The notes: generated by a model not told the origin, from the sequence alone. A stretch of 64,000 nucleotides of DNA from an uncultured Pelagibacteraceae bacterium (GCA_902571135.1 CACGAU010000002.1:1-64000); one strand, 5' to 3'. Positions 1-9,596 are shown, numbered from the stretch's first letter. A program made the numbers and translations.

Positions 1-4
1 ATTT

Positions 5-250
5 TCATTTGTTTAATATTTTATGTCTTTTATTTCTGTCATTTTTCAATTTATATTCATAAGACATAGCTTTAATTTTGTCCTTAAAATATCTTTTATA
101 AATTAATACCCATTTATATCCTCTTGTCGATTTAGCGCCTTTACCTAAATTGTGGTTATTTAATCTTTTAGTTAGATTATTTGTATAACCAACGTATGTT
201 TTGTGCTTAAATGGTTTGATAGTTTTTATTAAATATACGTAATAAGCCAT
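5..250 (-). CDS. GIY-YIG domain protein, UPF0213/YhbQ-like
   Basis: This small protein of 81 residues is essentially one GIY-YIG nuclease domain. The N-terminal strand reads YYVYLI, the second half of the signature reads YVGYTNNLTKR, and a GKGAKSTRG segment follows, which is typical of the UPF0213/YhbQ group. The family is predicted to cut or bind DNA, but the physiological substrate of these single-domain members is not settled. The length matches the family. It ends four bases from the window edge and is complete. It lies just beside tRNA-Glu on the same strand. Confidence 0.85.
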   Translation of the reverse strand: MAYYVYLIKTIKPFKHKTYVGYTNNLTKRLNNHNLGKGAKSTRGYKWVLIYKRYFKDKIKAMSYEYKLKNDRNKRHKILNK

Positions 251-253
251 AAA

Positions 254-328
254 TGGCGGTCCCTAGGGGAATCGAACCCCTCTTTCGAGGATGAAAACCA
301 CGTGTCCTAACCGATAGACGAAGGGACC
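254..328 (-). tRNA. tRNA-Glu (anticodon TTC)
   Basis: The reverse complement folds as a 75-nt cloverleaf. The acceptor stem starts GGTCCCT and pairs with AGGGACC, the anticodon loop has TTC, the T arm contains GGTTCGATTCC, and the CCA end is encoded. The 3' end sits four bases upstream of the GIY-YIG gene start. Confidence 0.97.
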
Positions 329-371
329 AGATGCTGCTTTTTATTGTAATTTATATAATTAATCAAGCTTA

Positions 372-1316
372 TCATAAAATATTTTGTTCTAGTTTTATTA
401 CTTTTTTTAAACCAGACGACTTATGAGTTACTAATGTTTCAGAAACAAATTGATCACCTTTTATCTTTATACCTGAAACTAAATCTCCTGAAGTAATGCC
501 TGTTGCACAAAAAATAGAATCACCAGAAACAATTTCTTTCAATTCATATTTTTTTGAAAAATCTTTTATACCCATTTTTTTTGCTCTATTTTTATCATCA
601 TTAGTTTCAAATAAAAACCTACCTTGAAAACTACAATCAAAAGCGTCTAAGGCGGTTGCCGCTAAAACTCCTTCTGGTCCTCCACCAGTTCCTAAAAATA
701 TATCTACATTATATTTATCATCTGTAACAAGTAATGCTCCGCATACATCACCATCAGTAATCAATTTTACATTTACATTTAAATCATTTAATTCTTTAAT
801 AATTTTATTATGTCTAGGCCTATCCATAATACATGCAGTTAAATTTTCTGGTTTTTTATTTAAATATTCACTCAAATTAAAAATATTTTTTTTTACAGAA
901 TAATCTAAATCAACAACATTTTTTTCATTTACCTTAGTTGAAATCTTTTCCATATAAGTCTCAGGTGCTTCAAATAAATTATTTTTTTCAGCAATAGCAA
1001 TAACAGATAGTGCTCCTGGTAAATTGTTGGCAGCAAAATTAGTTCCCTCTAAAGGATCGACTGCTATATCAAATTTTGGCCCATTATTTGTTCCGAGTTT
1101 TTCTCCAATATACAACATTGGAGCATCATCTAACTCACCCTCGCCTATAACTATCTGCCCTTGTATATCCATATTGTTTAAATTAGATCTCATTGAATCA
1201 ACAGCTGCTTTATCTGCTGCAATTTTATCTTTTTTTCCTACAAAATAGGAAGATGCTAATGCTGCTTTTGAAGTTACAATAGCAAATTGATCTACAAATT
1301 TTTTATTTATTGTCAT
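372..1316 (-). CDS. glpX: Fructose-1,6-bisphosphatase class II
   Basis: This enzyme hydrolyses fructose 1,6-bisphosphate to fructose 6-phosphate in gluconeogenesis. At 314 residues it has the normal GlpX length. Metal and phosphate binding motifs are visible: GEGELDDAP at about residues 58-66, DPLEGT at 87-92, and a TDGDVCGALL segment near residue 190. The ATG overlaps the stop codon of the upstream SbmA-like gene by one base, so the two are probably co-transcribed, although no functional link is obvious. The GlpX assignment is firm; sedoheptulose bisphosphatase side activity, known in some relatives, cannot be excluded. Confidence 0.95.
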   Translation of the reverse strand: MTINKKFVDQFAIVTSKAALASSYFVGKKDKIAADKAAVDSMRSNLNNMDIQGQIVIGEGELDDAPMLYIGEKLGTNNGPKFDIAVDPLEGTNFAANNLPGALSVIAIAEKNNLFEAPETYMEKISTKVNEKNVVDLDYSVKKNIFNLSEYLNKKPENLTACIMDRPRHNKIIKELNDLNVNVKLITDGDVCGALLVTDDKYNVDIFLGTGGGPEGVLAATALDAFDCSFQGRFLFETNDDKNRAKKMGIKDFSKKYELKEIVSGDSIFCATGITSGDLVSGIKIKGDQFVSETLVTHKSSGLKKVIKLEQNIL

Positions 1317-2308
1317 TAAATTTTTTCATCTACTAAATCTTCTTGTCTAATCCTAGATTCAAATTCTCTTAAACGTTTATAAACACTAGCAAGTTCTATT
1401 ATAGTTGGCCAAGCTTTTAATAGATATTGCATCGATCCTTCAACTCTTCCAAATGCTCTTATAATTTGCTGCATTACACCTAATGTAACTACACCAGCAA
1501 CAATAGCTGGGGCTAAAAAAACATAAGCCGATAAAACATTAGCTTGTAAATACGCAATTCGACCAATATTAAAATACAAATACCTTAAATAGCTTAAAAA
1601 ATGAATTTTACGGACATCATCGAATAATTCGTTTATAGTTTTTGGTCTTACACTACCATCATCTTCAGCAATAACTAATATTTTTCTATACGCAGCTTCT
1701 TGTTTTTGTAAATCATACTCGATGCCAACTAGTCTTAATATCAAACCAAGAACAATTAAAAATACAGTTCCTCCAATAGTCCAAATTAAAGCTCCAACTA
1801 TTAAACCATATTCCCATTCACCAAAAAAGAAAATTGGAATGCCTATACTTAAACCAAATAATATAGGAATAAATTGTATTAAAATCATAATAGACTCTAT
1901 TAAACTTGTGCCTAATCCTTCCATGATTCTTGTAAATTTAATTGTATCTTCTTGAACTCTTTGTGATGCACCTTCAATCTTACGTGCTTTGTCATAAACA
2001 GAGTGATACCACTCTACCATTGATGTTCTCCATCTAAATAAATAATGAGCTGTAAAGAAACTAATGGCCACATAAACAGCAATATACATTGCTGCTAATG
2101 AAATAAATGAAAATAAGCTGGCAAAATATTCTTCAATTGAAACTGCATTTGGTTCTGCAAGTGCTTTTTGAATCATGTCGTAAAAAACACCAAACCATTC
2201 GTTTATCTTTACATCTATCTCAACTTGAACCCAAAGAGATGATAGTATTATAAAAGAACCTAGCCAAGACCAAATAAACCAATGCTTTTCACTAAAAAAT
2301 CTAAACAT
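1316..2308 (-). CDS. SbmA/BacA-like inner membrane transporter
   Basis: The protein of 330 residues has several hydrophobic segments and matches the SbmA/BacA family in its N-terminal WSWLGSFIILSSLW region, its FRWRTSMVEWYH segment near residue 90 and the C-terminal RLREFESRI. The family forms ABC-type membrane domains without an ATPase domain. Members import peptides such as microcins, and BacA affects very-long-chain fatty acids in rhizobial lipid A. No ATP-binding cassette is fused or adjacent, as expected for the SbmA subgroup. The substrate is unknown here. It lies between the complex I subunit gene (3 bases away) and glpX (1-base overlap). Confidence 0.85.
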   Translation of the reverse strand: MFRFFSEKHWFIWSWLGSFIILSSLWVQVEIDVKINEWFGVFYDMIQKALAEPNAVSIEEYFASLFSFISLAAMYIAVYVAISFFTAHYLFRWRTSMVEWYHSVYDKARKIEGASQRVQEDTIKFTRIMEGLGTSLIESIMILIQFIPILFGLSIGIPIFFFGEWEYGLIVGALIWTIGGTVFLIVLGLILRLVGIEYDLQKQEAAYRKILVIAEDDGSVRPKTINELFDDVRKIHFLSYLRYLYFNIGRIAYLQANVLSAYVFLAPAIVAGVVTLGVMQQIIRAFGRVEGSMQYLLKAWPTIIELASVYKRLREFESRIRQEDLVDEKI

Positions 2309-2311
2309 TTT

Positions 2312-2593
2312 TTATTTAAGAAAATTATCTGCGTAAGACTTTTTAACAGTTTTTCTTTTTCTTGGTTCAATTAATTCAAAATCAATTTTTTTCTTTTTTG
2401 CATAATTGATAGCTAATTCTTTAGACGAAAATTCTAACTTAAGTTCTGTATATGTGTCAGATGAACTTTCCCAACCCATTAAAGGGTTAACTGTAGGATC
2501 CTTAGTTTTAAATTCTAAAATCCATTTATCATTTTTTGCTAAACCAGATTGCATTGGATTTTTATTGGGTATGTAAATAATTGCTTTTTTCAT
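2312..2593 (-). CDS. NADH:ubiquinone oxidoreductase 18 kDa-type subunit (NDUFS4 family)
   Basis: This accessory subunit of respiratory complex I is found in alphaproteobacteria and mitochondria. The 93-residue protein shows the family landmarks: MQSGLAKNDKWILEF at about residues 14-28, PLMGWESSSDT at 37-47 and the terminal KSYADNF at 85-91. It acts at the cytoplasmic/peripheral arm of the complex. The nuo core genes are not in this window, so the gene is unlinked. It lies directly beside tRNA-Pro on the same strand. Confidence 0.9.
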   Translation of the reverse strand: MKKAIIYIPNKNPMQSGLAKNDKWILEFKTKDPTVNPLMGWESSSDTYTELKLEFSSKELAINYAKKKKIDFELIEPRKRKTVKKSYADNFLK

Positions 2594-2598
2594 AAAGA

Positions 2599-2675
<77 letters not shown>

Positions 2676-2769
2676 ATCCGAGTACTAATACAGCAGTTAT
2701 TGATAATTTCAATGTATAAAGACACCAAAATTAAAAGAAATTTGATTAAAATCTGGTATATAACGAAGC

Positions 2770-3267
2770 ATGATAATTACTTGTCCAAATTGTAACAAGC
2801 AATTCAAAATTGATAATTCTTTAATACCAGATGAAGGTAGAGATTTACAATGTGGATCATGTAATCATATTTGGTTTTATAACATCCAAGAAGAAAATAA
2901 TGAAGTACTTGAGTTAAAACAGGAAATCATCAGTGAAGACATTGAATCAAAAGCTGAAAATAAAGAGGATAAAATAGAAGAAAAAAAACAACCAGAAGAA
3001 ATAATTAAAACTGAAATAAATAATAAAAAAAAAGAAAAAAATTCAGAAAAACAAAAAAATATAACTACACTTAAAAAAACAGAAAATAAGGGAAGTAAGT
3101 TTTTTTCTTATTTAATAGTATTTATTATATCTTTTGTAGCATTAATTATCTTGCTTGATACTCTAAAAACTCCACTAATTAATGTTTTTCCAGGATTAGA
3201 AATTATACTATTTAACCTTTTTGAAACATTGCAAGATATAAAACTATTTATTATAGACCTAATTTAA
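2770..3267 (+). CDS. MJ0042-type zinc-ribbon membrane protein
   Basis: The N-terminus is a zinc ribbon of the MJ0042/zinc_ribbon_5 type, with CPNC at residues 5-8 and CGSC at 28-31. A long, charged, lysine/glutamate-rich and probably disordered linker (about 40-110) follows, then one membrane helix at about 112-132 and a hydrophobic C-terminus. This layout is common in alphaproteobacteria. The role is unknown; a regulatory or scaffold function is often assumed. It is the first gene of a plus-strand run and precedes nhaA by 6 bases, so the two are probably co-transcribed. Confidence 0.75.
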   Translation: MIITCPNCNKQFKIDNSLIPDEGRDLQCGSCNHIWFYNIQEENNEVLELKQEIISEDIESKAENKEDKIEEKKQPEEIIKTEINNKKKEKNSEKQKNITTLKKTENKGSKFFSYLIVFIISFVALIILLDTLKTPLINVFPGLEIILFNLFETLQDIKLFIIDLI

Positions 3268-3273
3268 TTTTTT

Positions 3274-4455
3274 ATGATTAATTATATCTCTAAGCCTTTT
3301 AGATGGTTTTTTAAATTAGAAGCTGCAAGTGGACTTGTATTGTTGTTTGCTGCAATAATTGCATTATTTATAAGCAATTCTGGACTAGCAGATTTATATT
3401 TTGCTACTCTAAATAAATATTTATTTATAGGTATTAATAATTTTGGATTAAAATTATCAGTATTGCATTGGATCAATGATGCCTTGATGGCAATTTTCTT
3501 TTTCTTTGTTACTTTAGAAATTAAAAGAGAATTTTTACAAGGGGAGCTTTCAAATATTAAGCAAGCTTTATTACCAATAATTGCTGCTGTTGGAGGAATG
3601 TTAGTTCCAGCATTATTTTATGTTTTCATAAATTTAGGTGATAGTGAAACTTTAAATGGATGGGCTATTCCTTCAGCCACTGATATTGCTTTTTCTTTAG
3701 GAGTTTTATCTTTGCTAGGTAAAAGAGTTCCTTTATCATTAAAAGTGTTTTTAACAGCATTGGCTATAATAGATGATTTAGGAGCAATTGTAATTATTGC
3801 CCTATTCTACTCTGGAGATTTAAGTATTAAATACTTAACCTTAATGTTGTTAGCTTTCATTGTTTTATTATTAATTAACAAATTTAATATTAAAAAGTTT
3901 CTACCTTATTTGGTTGTAGGACTATTTCTCTGGGATTTTACGCATAACTCAGGAATACACGCTACTATTGCTGGTGTCTTGTTGGCTATGACAATTCCTC
4001 ATAGAAAAAAAGAAAAAGATTTTTCTTTATTAATAAAAATTGAACATGCAATTAGTCCATATGTTGCTTTTGGAATAATGCCAATATTCGCATTTGCAAA
4101 TGCTGGTGTATCTCTAGAAGGTTTATCATTTGCCTCATTACTGGATAAGGTTCCCCTGGGTATTGTACTAGGACTATTCCTTGGTAAACAATTAGGTGTT
4201 TTTGTCTTCTCATATGTGTCAATAAAATTGAAAGTGGCTCAAATGCCAAATGATACAAGTTGGTATAATTTTTATGGCGTAGGAGTTCTTACTGGGATTG
4301 GTTTCACAATGAGTTTATTTGTTGGAAATTTAGCTTTTGTAGAAAACATGCAGTATATGGATGGTGTAAAAATTGGCGTATTAACTGGATCGTTGTTGTC
4401 AACTCTATTTGGTTATTTTTTAATATTACTTACACCAAATAAACCCAATAAATGA
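3274..4455 (+). CDS. nhaA: Na+/H+ antiporter NhaA
   Basis: This inner-membrane antiporter exports sodium in exchange for protons, which suits a marine cell. The protein has 393 residues, the usual NhaA length, with about 12 hydrophobic segments. The ion-binding aspartate pair is present as IIDDLG (D167, D168), and the conserved ATDIAFSLGVL segment contains D137. The 3' end overlaps the following peroxidase gene by 4 bases (ATGA), implying translational coupling. Confidence 0.97.
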   Translation: MINYISKPFRWFFKLEAASGLVLLFAAIIALFISNSGLADLYFATLNKYLFIGINNFGLKLSVLHWINDALMAIFFFFVTLEIKREFLQGELSNIKQALLPIIAAVGGMLVPALFYVFINLGDSETLNGWAIPSATDIAFSLGVLSLLGKRVPLSLKVFLTALAIIDDLGAIVIIALFYSGDLSIKYLTLMLLAFIVLLLINKFNIKKFLPYLVVGLFLWDFTHNSGIHATIAGVLLAMTIPHRKKEKDFSLLIKIEHAISPYVAFGIMPIFAFANAGVSLEGLSFASLLDKVPLGIVLGLFLGKQLGVFVFSYVSIKLKVAQMPNDTSWYNFYGVGVLTGIGFTMSLFVGNLAFVENMQYMDGVKIGVLTGSLLSTLFGYFLILLTPNKPNK

Positions 4456-4994
4456 AAAAAGTAATATTTCTATTATCTATAATTATGTTTTTTTTTAAAA
4501 ATTCAGCAACTGCAAATTACGAAAAAAAAATTTATGATTTCACTATAGAGAGTATAACTGGAGAGACAATTAATTTTAAAGATTACAAAAATAAAGTTAT
4601 TTTAGTTGTAAATACAGCAAGTTATTGTGGATTTACAAAACAATATGATGAATTACAAGAATTGTGGGATTTATATAAAGAAAAAGGGTTAATTGTTCTT
4701 GGGGTTCCATCCAATTCGTTTAATCAAGAAAAAAATAATAATGCTGATATTAAAGAATTTTGTGAAGTAAATTTTAATATTAACTTTCCTCTTACAACAT
4801 TAACTGAGGTTAAAGGCAAAGATGCTCATGAACTTTTTAAATGGGCAAAAGAAAATCATGGTAAGTCGGCAGAACCTAAGTGGAATTTTCATAAAATTTT
4901 AATTAATAAAGAAGGTAAAGTTCAAGATACGTTTGCATCATTTACAAAACCAACTTCAAAAAAAATAATTAAAGCTATAGAAAATATATTATAA
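4452..4994 (+). CDS. Glutathione peroxidase family thiol peroxidase, exported
   Basis: This thiol-dependent peroxidase has 180 residues. An N-terminal hydrophobic stretch ending near residue 21 looks like a signal peptide, so periplasmic action is likely. The catalytic cysteine sits in NTASYCGFT (C59), where animal enzymes have selenocysteine. The Trp-Asn pair is in KWNFHKI (W144, N145). At the usual catalytic Gln position the sequence reads VPSNSF, so the Gln is replaced by Ser; substitutions here are common in bacterial members. The reductant may be thioredoxin rather than glutathione. The gene overlaps nhaA by 4 bases and converges on the next gene with a 6-base overlap. Confidence 0.9.
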   Translation: MKKVIFLLSIIMFFFKNSATANYEKKIYDFTIESITGETINFKDYKNKVILVVNTASYCGFTKQYDELQELWDLYKEKGLIVLGVPSNSFNQEKNNNADIKEFCEVNFNINFPLTTLTEVKGKDAHELFKWAKENHGKSAEPKWNFHKILINKEGKVQDTFASFTKPTSKKIIKAIENIL

Positions 4995-5768
4995 GTTTAT
5001 TGTTAAGCCATCATTTGCTGGAATAACATTTTTAGGCAACATTTTTTTGAGAACCTTATAATCTAATACTGGCGATAAATTTGTAAGAATAGCTTTTTTA
5101 GGCTTGAATTTCTTAATTATAGCGAGTGAAGATTCTAAATTAAAATGCGATGGATGATAATTATACCACAAGCAATCAATAATTAAATATTGAAGATTTT
5201 TAAAATATTTATGATCTTTGTTATAAATTTTACTTACATCACTAATATAAGCTAATTTTTTATTAATTATAAAGCAATTTGATTTTACTTTACCATGTTG
5301 AACCATAATTGATTGGATACCAATTTTTTTATTATTATTTTTAGTAAATATTTTTTTAGGTAATTTATTAAGTTTTAGTGTTGCAGGATATTCTTTTGAA
5401 TAGCTTTTAAATATATAAGAAAATGTAGAATTAAGATATTTAGAAGTATATTTATCAGCAAAAACATCTATTTGTTTTCTGCTGTTTATATAAAATGATC
5501 TCAAATCATTTATCCCATGGGTTTGATCACCATGCATATGAGAATATAATACTTTATTAATTTTCTTTATTTTATGTCTTAAAAGTTGTTGTCTTAGATC
5601 AGGGGACGTATCTATAAGAATGTTTTCATCTGAAGTTTTAATTAAAGCTGAGCATCTTGTTCTATAATTTTTTTTATTATTAGGATCACAATTACCAAAG
5701 AAACCATCTGGTCTTGGAACACCCATTGAACTACCACATCCTAAAATAACAAATTTCATTAATTTCAA
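4989..5768 (-). CDS. MBL-fold metallo-hydrolase (PhnP/COG1235-like)
   Basis: The protein of 259 residues belongs to the metallo-beta-lactamase superfamily. The metal-binding motif reads SHMHGDQTHG (H77, H79, D81, H84), and the N-terminus has the GCGSSMGVPRP loop typical of the COG1235 group, which includes PhnP phosphoribosyl cyclic phosphodiesterase. No phosphonate genes are nearby, so a different phosphodiester substrate is possible. The start overlaps the tatD stop by 4 bases. An alternative start nine bases further in (MKFVILGCG) is possible. In related genomes this gene commonly follows tatD. Confidence 0.85.
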   Translation of the reverse strand: MKLMKFVILGCGSSMGVPRPDGFFGNCDPNNKKNYRTRCSALIKTSDENILIDTSPDLRQQLLRHKIKKINKVLYSHMHGDQTHGINDLRSFYINSRKQIDVFADKYTSKYLNSTFSYIFKSYSKEYPATLKLNKLPKKIFTKNNNKKIGIQSIMVQHGKVKSNCFIINKKLAYISDVSKIYNKDHKYFKNLQYLIIDCLWYNYHPSHFNLESSLAIIKKFKPKKAILTNLSPVLDYKVLKKMLPKNVIPANDGLTINL

Positions 5769-6526
5769 TTAAAAAAAAGATTATTAAAGTTATCTGTGGT
5801 TTTTTTAACAAGATCTTCTTTAGATATATTTTTAATCTCAGCAAGTTTTGCAGCAGTGAAATCGATAAATGATGGTTCATTTTTTTTTCCTCTTTTAGGA
5901 ACAGGTGCTAAAAAAGGACTATCAGTCTCAATTAAGATATTATCCATTGGAATAGATTTGAACGTATCTTGTAAATTCAATGAGTTTTTAAAAGTAATGA
6001 TACCGCTTGCTGAAAAGAATGAATTTAAAGTCATTAGTTTTTCTGAGAATTCTTTAGACCCAGTAAAACAATGCATCAAAATTTTAAGGTTTTCATTTTT
6101 ATATTCATTTAAAATCTCAAAAGTTTCTTTTTCTGCATCTCTTGAATGAACAATTAATGGAATATTGGTTTTTATAGATGCATCTATATGTTCTTTAAAA
6201 CTTGCTATCTGTTTGTCTTTTTCACTATTATTGTAATAAAAATCTAACCCAGTTTCTCCAATTCCAATAATTTTTGAGTTTTCATTGAGACTTTCAATGA
6301 TCTGCTTTGAAGTGATAATATCTGTGGAACTTTCATGAGGATGAATGCCAATAGTACCATAGATCATCTCATCTTTATTAATTAAATCTTTTACTCTAGA
6401 AAAACTTTCAAACGAAGTTGAGATAGTAAGTAATTTTTCTATACCCACTTCTTTTGATCTTTGGATTACATTAGTCAAGTCACTTATTAATGGTTCATGA
6501 TCTAGATGACAGTGTGAATCAATCAT
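5765..6526 (-). CDS. tatD: TatD family DNase/metal-dependent hydrolase
   Basis: This TIM-barrel metal-dependent hydrolase of the TatD/YcfH group has 253 residues. Metal ligands are visible: HCH at residues 5-7, GIGETGLDFYY (glutamate), IVHSRDAE, HCFTGS and ETDSPFLAP (aspartate). Family members have 3'-5' exonuclease activity and have been linked to DNA repair. The gene overlaps metG by 8 bases and the downstream hydrolase by 4, placing it in the metG-holB-tmk run, an arrangement seen in many bacteria. Confidence 0.95.
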   Translation of the reverse strand: MIDSHCHLDHEPLISDLTNVIQRSKEVGIEKLLTISTSFESFSRVKDLINKDEMIYGTIGIHPHESSTDIITSKQIIESLNENSKIIGIGETGLDFYYNNSEKDKQIASFKEHIDASIKTNIPLIVHSRDAEKETFEILNEYKNENLKILMHCFTGSKEFSEKLMTLNSFFSASGIITFKNSLNLQDTFKSIPMDNILIETDSPFLAPVPKRGKKNEPSFIDFTAAKLAEIKNISKEDLVKKTTDNFNNLFFN

Positions 6527-8060
6527 TGTTTTTCTCTATTTTTTTAAAAAGTATGTCTATTTTATTAATATTATTACCTTTTGTTAAATACTCATTATTA
6601 GAAACTGAATCTAATTTTATATTTTTTTCTTCAATGTCAAAAATCTTTAATGCCTTTAAAGAAGATTCAGGAATAATTGGATATAGTAAAAAACTTATTT
6701 TTCTTACAATTTCTAAAGTAGTGTAAACAATAGTGTTTAATCTAATTATATCGTCTTTCTTTTTCCATGGTTCTTGATCATTAAAATATTTGTTAGCTTC
6801 AAAAAGAGAATTTACAATATAATCAATATAAAAATTGATATTTTGATTGTCAATTTGTGACCTAATATTATCTAAATTATCTTTATACTTATTTAGTATT
6901 AATAAATCCTCATTATTAAATTTAACTTCTAATGGAATTTTCCCATCACAATTTTTTATTGCAAATGCGGTTACACGCTGACATAAATTTCCATAATTAT
7001 TAGCTAGATCACTATTAATACAATCTTCTAGTCTTTCTTGAGATATATTTCCATCGTTGCCAAAAGAAACTTCTTTAATTAAATAGTATCTTAAAGGATC
7101 GAGACCATACTCTTTAATTATTTCAAGTGGATCAAGTATATTTCCTTTAGATTTAGACATTTTTTCTTCACCTGATAATATCCATCCATGGCCATAGACT
7201 CTCTTTGGTAAATCAATTTTTGCTGCTAATAAAAAAGCAGGCCAATAAACAGCATGGAATCTGAGTATATCTTTTCCAATTAAATGTATTGAGGCTGGCC
7301 AAAATTTTTTAAACAAATCATCATCTTTATAAGGATAATTTAATGCACTTAAATAATTCGTCAAAGCATCTAGCCAAACATATATTACGTGGTTTTTATT
7401 ATTTGGAACAGGTATACCCCATGAAAAACTTTTTCTGCTTACAGAAAGATCTTTAAGACCACTTTTTACAAAACTAATAACTTCATTTTTTCTAGATTGA
7501 GGAGAAATGAAATCTGGATTAGCTTCATAATATTCTAATAAAGGTTTTTCCCACTTTGAAAGTCTAAAAAAATAAGATTCTTCCTCAATCCATTCAACAG
7601 CAGATTTTGAAGATATAGCAATTTTTTTTCCATCTAATTCCTCAATTTCGTCTTCGTTATAAAAGGCTTCATCTGATACTGAATACCATCCAGAATAGTT
7701 TGATAAGTATATATCATCATTTTTCTCAAGTTCATTCCAAAGATGTTGAACTGTTTTTTTATGTCTAGCTTCTGTTGTTCTTATAAAATCAGTATTAGAT
7801 AAATTCAACGTATCCGAAAGATCTCTAAAGGTTTTACTAATTTGATCACAAAATGCTAGAGGCTCCTTCCCTGCTTTTTCCGCAGATCTTTGAATTTTTA
7901 ATCCATGTTCGTCTGTACCAGTAAGAAAATGAACCTGATAATCATCAATTATTTTAAATCTTGCAAAAAAATCTGCGATAATGCTTGAATATGCATGACC
8001 CATATGAGGCTTAGCTGAGGGGTAGTATATAGGCGTGGTAATATAAAAAGTCTTATCCAT
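6519..8060 (-). CDS. metG: Methionyl-tRNA synthetase
   Basis: This enzyme charges tRNA-Met with methionine in the cytoplasm. At 513 residues it is the short form, without a C-terminal tRNA-binding domain. The class I signatures are PHMGH (residues 18-22) and KMSKS near residue 299. I see no zinc-knuckle cysteine pairs in the connective region, so it resembles the zinc-free MetG type. It overlaps holB by 8 bases upstream and tatD by 8 bases downstream. Confidence 0.97.
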   Translation of the reverse strand: MDKTFYITTPIYYPSAKPHMGHAYSSIIADFFARFKIIDDYQVHFLTGTDEHGLKIQRSAEKAGKEPLAFCDQISKTFRDLSDTLNLSNTDFIRTTEARHKKTVQHLWNELEKNDDIYLSNYSGWYSVSDEAFYNEDEIEELDGKKIAISSKSAVEWIEEESYFFRLSKWEKPLLEYYEANPDFISPQSRKNEVISFVKSGLKDLSVSRKSFSWGIPVPNNKNHVIYVWLDALTNYLSALNYPYKDDDLFKKFWPASIHLIGKDILRFHAVYWPAFLLAAKIDLPKRVYGHGWILSGEEKMSKSKGNILDPLEIIKEYGLDPLRYYLIKEVSFGNDGNISQERLEDCINSDLANNYGNLCQRVTAFAIKNCDGKIPLEVKFNNEDLLILNKYKDNLDNIRSQIDNQNINFYIDYIVNSLFEANKYFNDQEPWKKKDDIIRLNTIVYTTLEIVRKISFLLYPIIPESSLKALKIFDIEEKNIKLDSVSNNEYLTKGNNINKIDILFKKIEKNND

Positions 8061-8982
8061 TTAATATTTTATCCTCAAATTCCATAAACAATGTTTCCTC
8101 ATCTAAATTATAAATTTTAGTGTTATTAATTTTTTCTAAAAAATAATGATATGACTTTAGTAAACTAATATTTTCACTAGATATATTATTTCTAAAATAA
8201 AGTTCAATAAAAGAATAAATGATTTCAGTTATAGATTTATCTTTTTTATAAATTTTATCTTTTATTATAGTTGTGAGGGTTGTATTTAAATCAAATTTAG
8301 CAAGGTCTAAGTCATATTCTTCAGATAACTTTATTAATTTAATTAATTTTCCAGGTGTTGTATAATAATCAAATAACTTATCATTGATAAAAGTATTTAT
8401 GTCATTGTTAAGTAATTGATTAACAATTCTAATAGACTGATCTTTTGTTAAAAAAACTTTGAAATTTAAACATCTGGATTTAAGAGTTGGTAGCACTCTT
8501 TTATTGTTATTAATCAAAATAAAATTTATATTTTCATTTGGTTCTTCTAAAATTTTTAACAAAGCATTAATGGAATTTAAGTTTAATAATTCAATATTAT
8601 CAATTAAAACAAACCTCTTTTTATTATTAAATGAGGATTTGTTTAGATTTATTATCAATTCCCTAATTTGATTTATGTCAATATTTTTTTTTTCTTCCAA
8701 GACATCAATTAAGTAAAAATTTGGGTTAGATTTATTTAGTATAAGTTTGTATGACTTATTATCTGGATTAATTTTATTATTTTCAAAGTCATATGGATGT
8801 TCTTCATTTTCCGATAATACAAGATTAATTAAATGATATGCTAATGTTGATTTTCCAATTCCTTTTTCACCTGATAAAAGAATCTTATTAGGCAAAGTAT
8901 CGTTTTTAGATAATTTATATAATTGATTAAAAATTTCTTTGTGCTCAAACAAATTTATTTGAGTTAGGGGATTTAAATTCAT
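8053..8982 (-). CDS. holB: DNA polymerase III delta-prime subunit
   Basis: This subunit of the clamp loader opens the beta clamp during replication. The 309-residue protein has an AAA+ Walker A motif, GEKGIGKS, at residues 38-45 and the segment FVLIDNIELLNLNSINALLKILEEP, quoted here only as landmarks FVLIDNIE and LLKILEEP. The C-terminal collar is divergent and lysine-rich. It overlaps tmk by 4 bases upstream. The tmk-holB-metG-tatD order is a widely conserved cluster, which supports the call. Confidence 0.92.
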   Translation of the reverse strand: MNLNPLTQINLFEHKEIFNQLYKLSKNDTLPNKILLSGEKGIGKSTLAYHLINLVLSENEEHPYDFENNKINPDNKSYKLILNKSNPNFYLIDVLEEKKNIDINQIRELIINLNKSSFNNKKRFVLIDNIELLNLNSINALLKILEEPNENINFILINNNKRVLPTLKSRCLNFKVFLTKDQSIRIVNQLLNNDINTFINDKLFDYYTTPGKLIKLIKLSEEYDLDLAKFDLNTTLTTIIKDKIYKKDKSITEIIYSFIELYFRNNISSENISLLKSYHYFLEKINNTKIYNLDEETLFMEFEDKILNG

Positions 8983-9596
8983 TTAATTAATTTTTTAATT
9001 TGATTTATTATTAAATCTTCATTTATTTTTATATCTAAATTAGAATCAATTATTTTGTATGATTTTTTATTTGATTTAGCTAATTTCAAAAAACCTTTTT
9101 GAACTTTATTATAAAAATTCATATTAAACTGATCATATCGATTGAGAGATTTTCTATTTTTTAATCTTTGAAATAGATTTTTTTTACTTACAACATTGAT
9201 GAAAGTAAAATTGACTTTAATGTTTTTTAATAGAAATTTATTTATGATATTTATAATGTTTAAATCAACACCCATACCATAATGCTGATATGCAATAGTT
9301 GAGTCTGTAAATCTATCGATCAAAATAATTTTTTTTTTGTATGATTTTTTTATAAGATTTATGTTTTCACTACGTGCTGCTAAATATAAAAGTAAATCAG
9401 TATATATGTTAAAATTAGATTTTTTATTTAAAATTAATTTCCTTATTTTTTCAGAGTTAAGACTTCCGCCTGGTTCTCTAATCTTTAAATAGTTAATTTT
9501 CTTTTTATCTAAATATTTAGATACTTTGTTTATATGATGACTTTTGCCACTACCCTCTATACCCTCAAAAACAATGATGGGTTTTTTAGACATCAC
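8979..9596 (-). CDS. tmk: Thymidylate kinase
   Basis: This kinase phosphorylates dTMP to dTDP for DNA synthesis. The 205-residue protein has a P-loop FEGIEGSGKS near residues 10-19, REPGG near residue 40 and the DRFTDSTIAYQHYG segment typical of Tmk. Its start overlaps dacA by 11 bases and its end overlaps holB by 4. Two adjacent ATGs (MMSKK) leave the exact start open by one codon. Confidence 0.95.
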   Translation of the reverse strand: MMSKKPIIVFEGIEGSGKSHHINKVSKYLDKKKINYLKIREPGGSLNSEKIRKLILNKKSNFNIYTDLLLYLAARSENINLIKKSYKKKIILIDRFTDSTIAYQHYGMGVDLNIINIINKFLLKNIKVNFTFINVVSKKNLFQRLKNRKSLNRYDQFNMNFYNKVQKGFLKLAKSNKKSYKIIDSNLDIKINEDLIINQIKKLIK

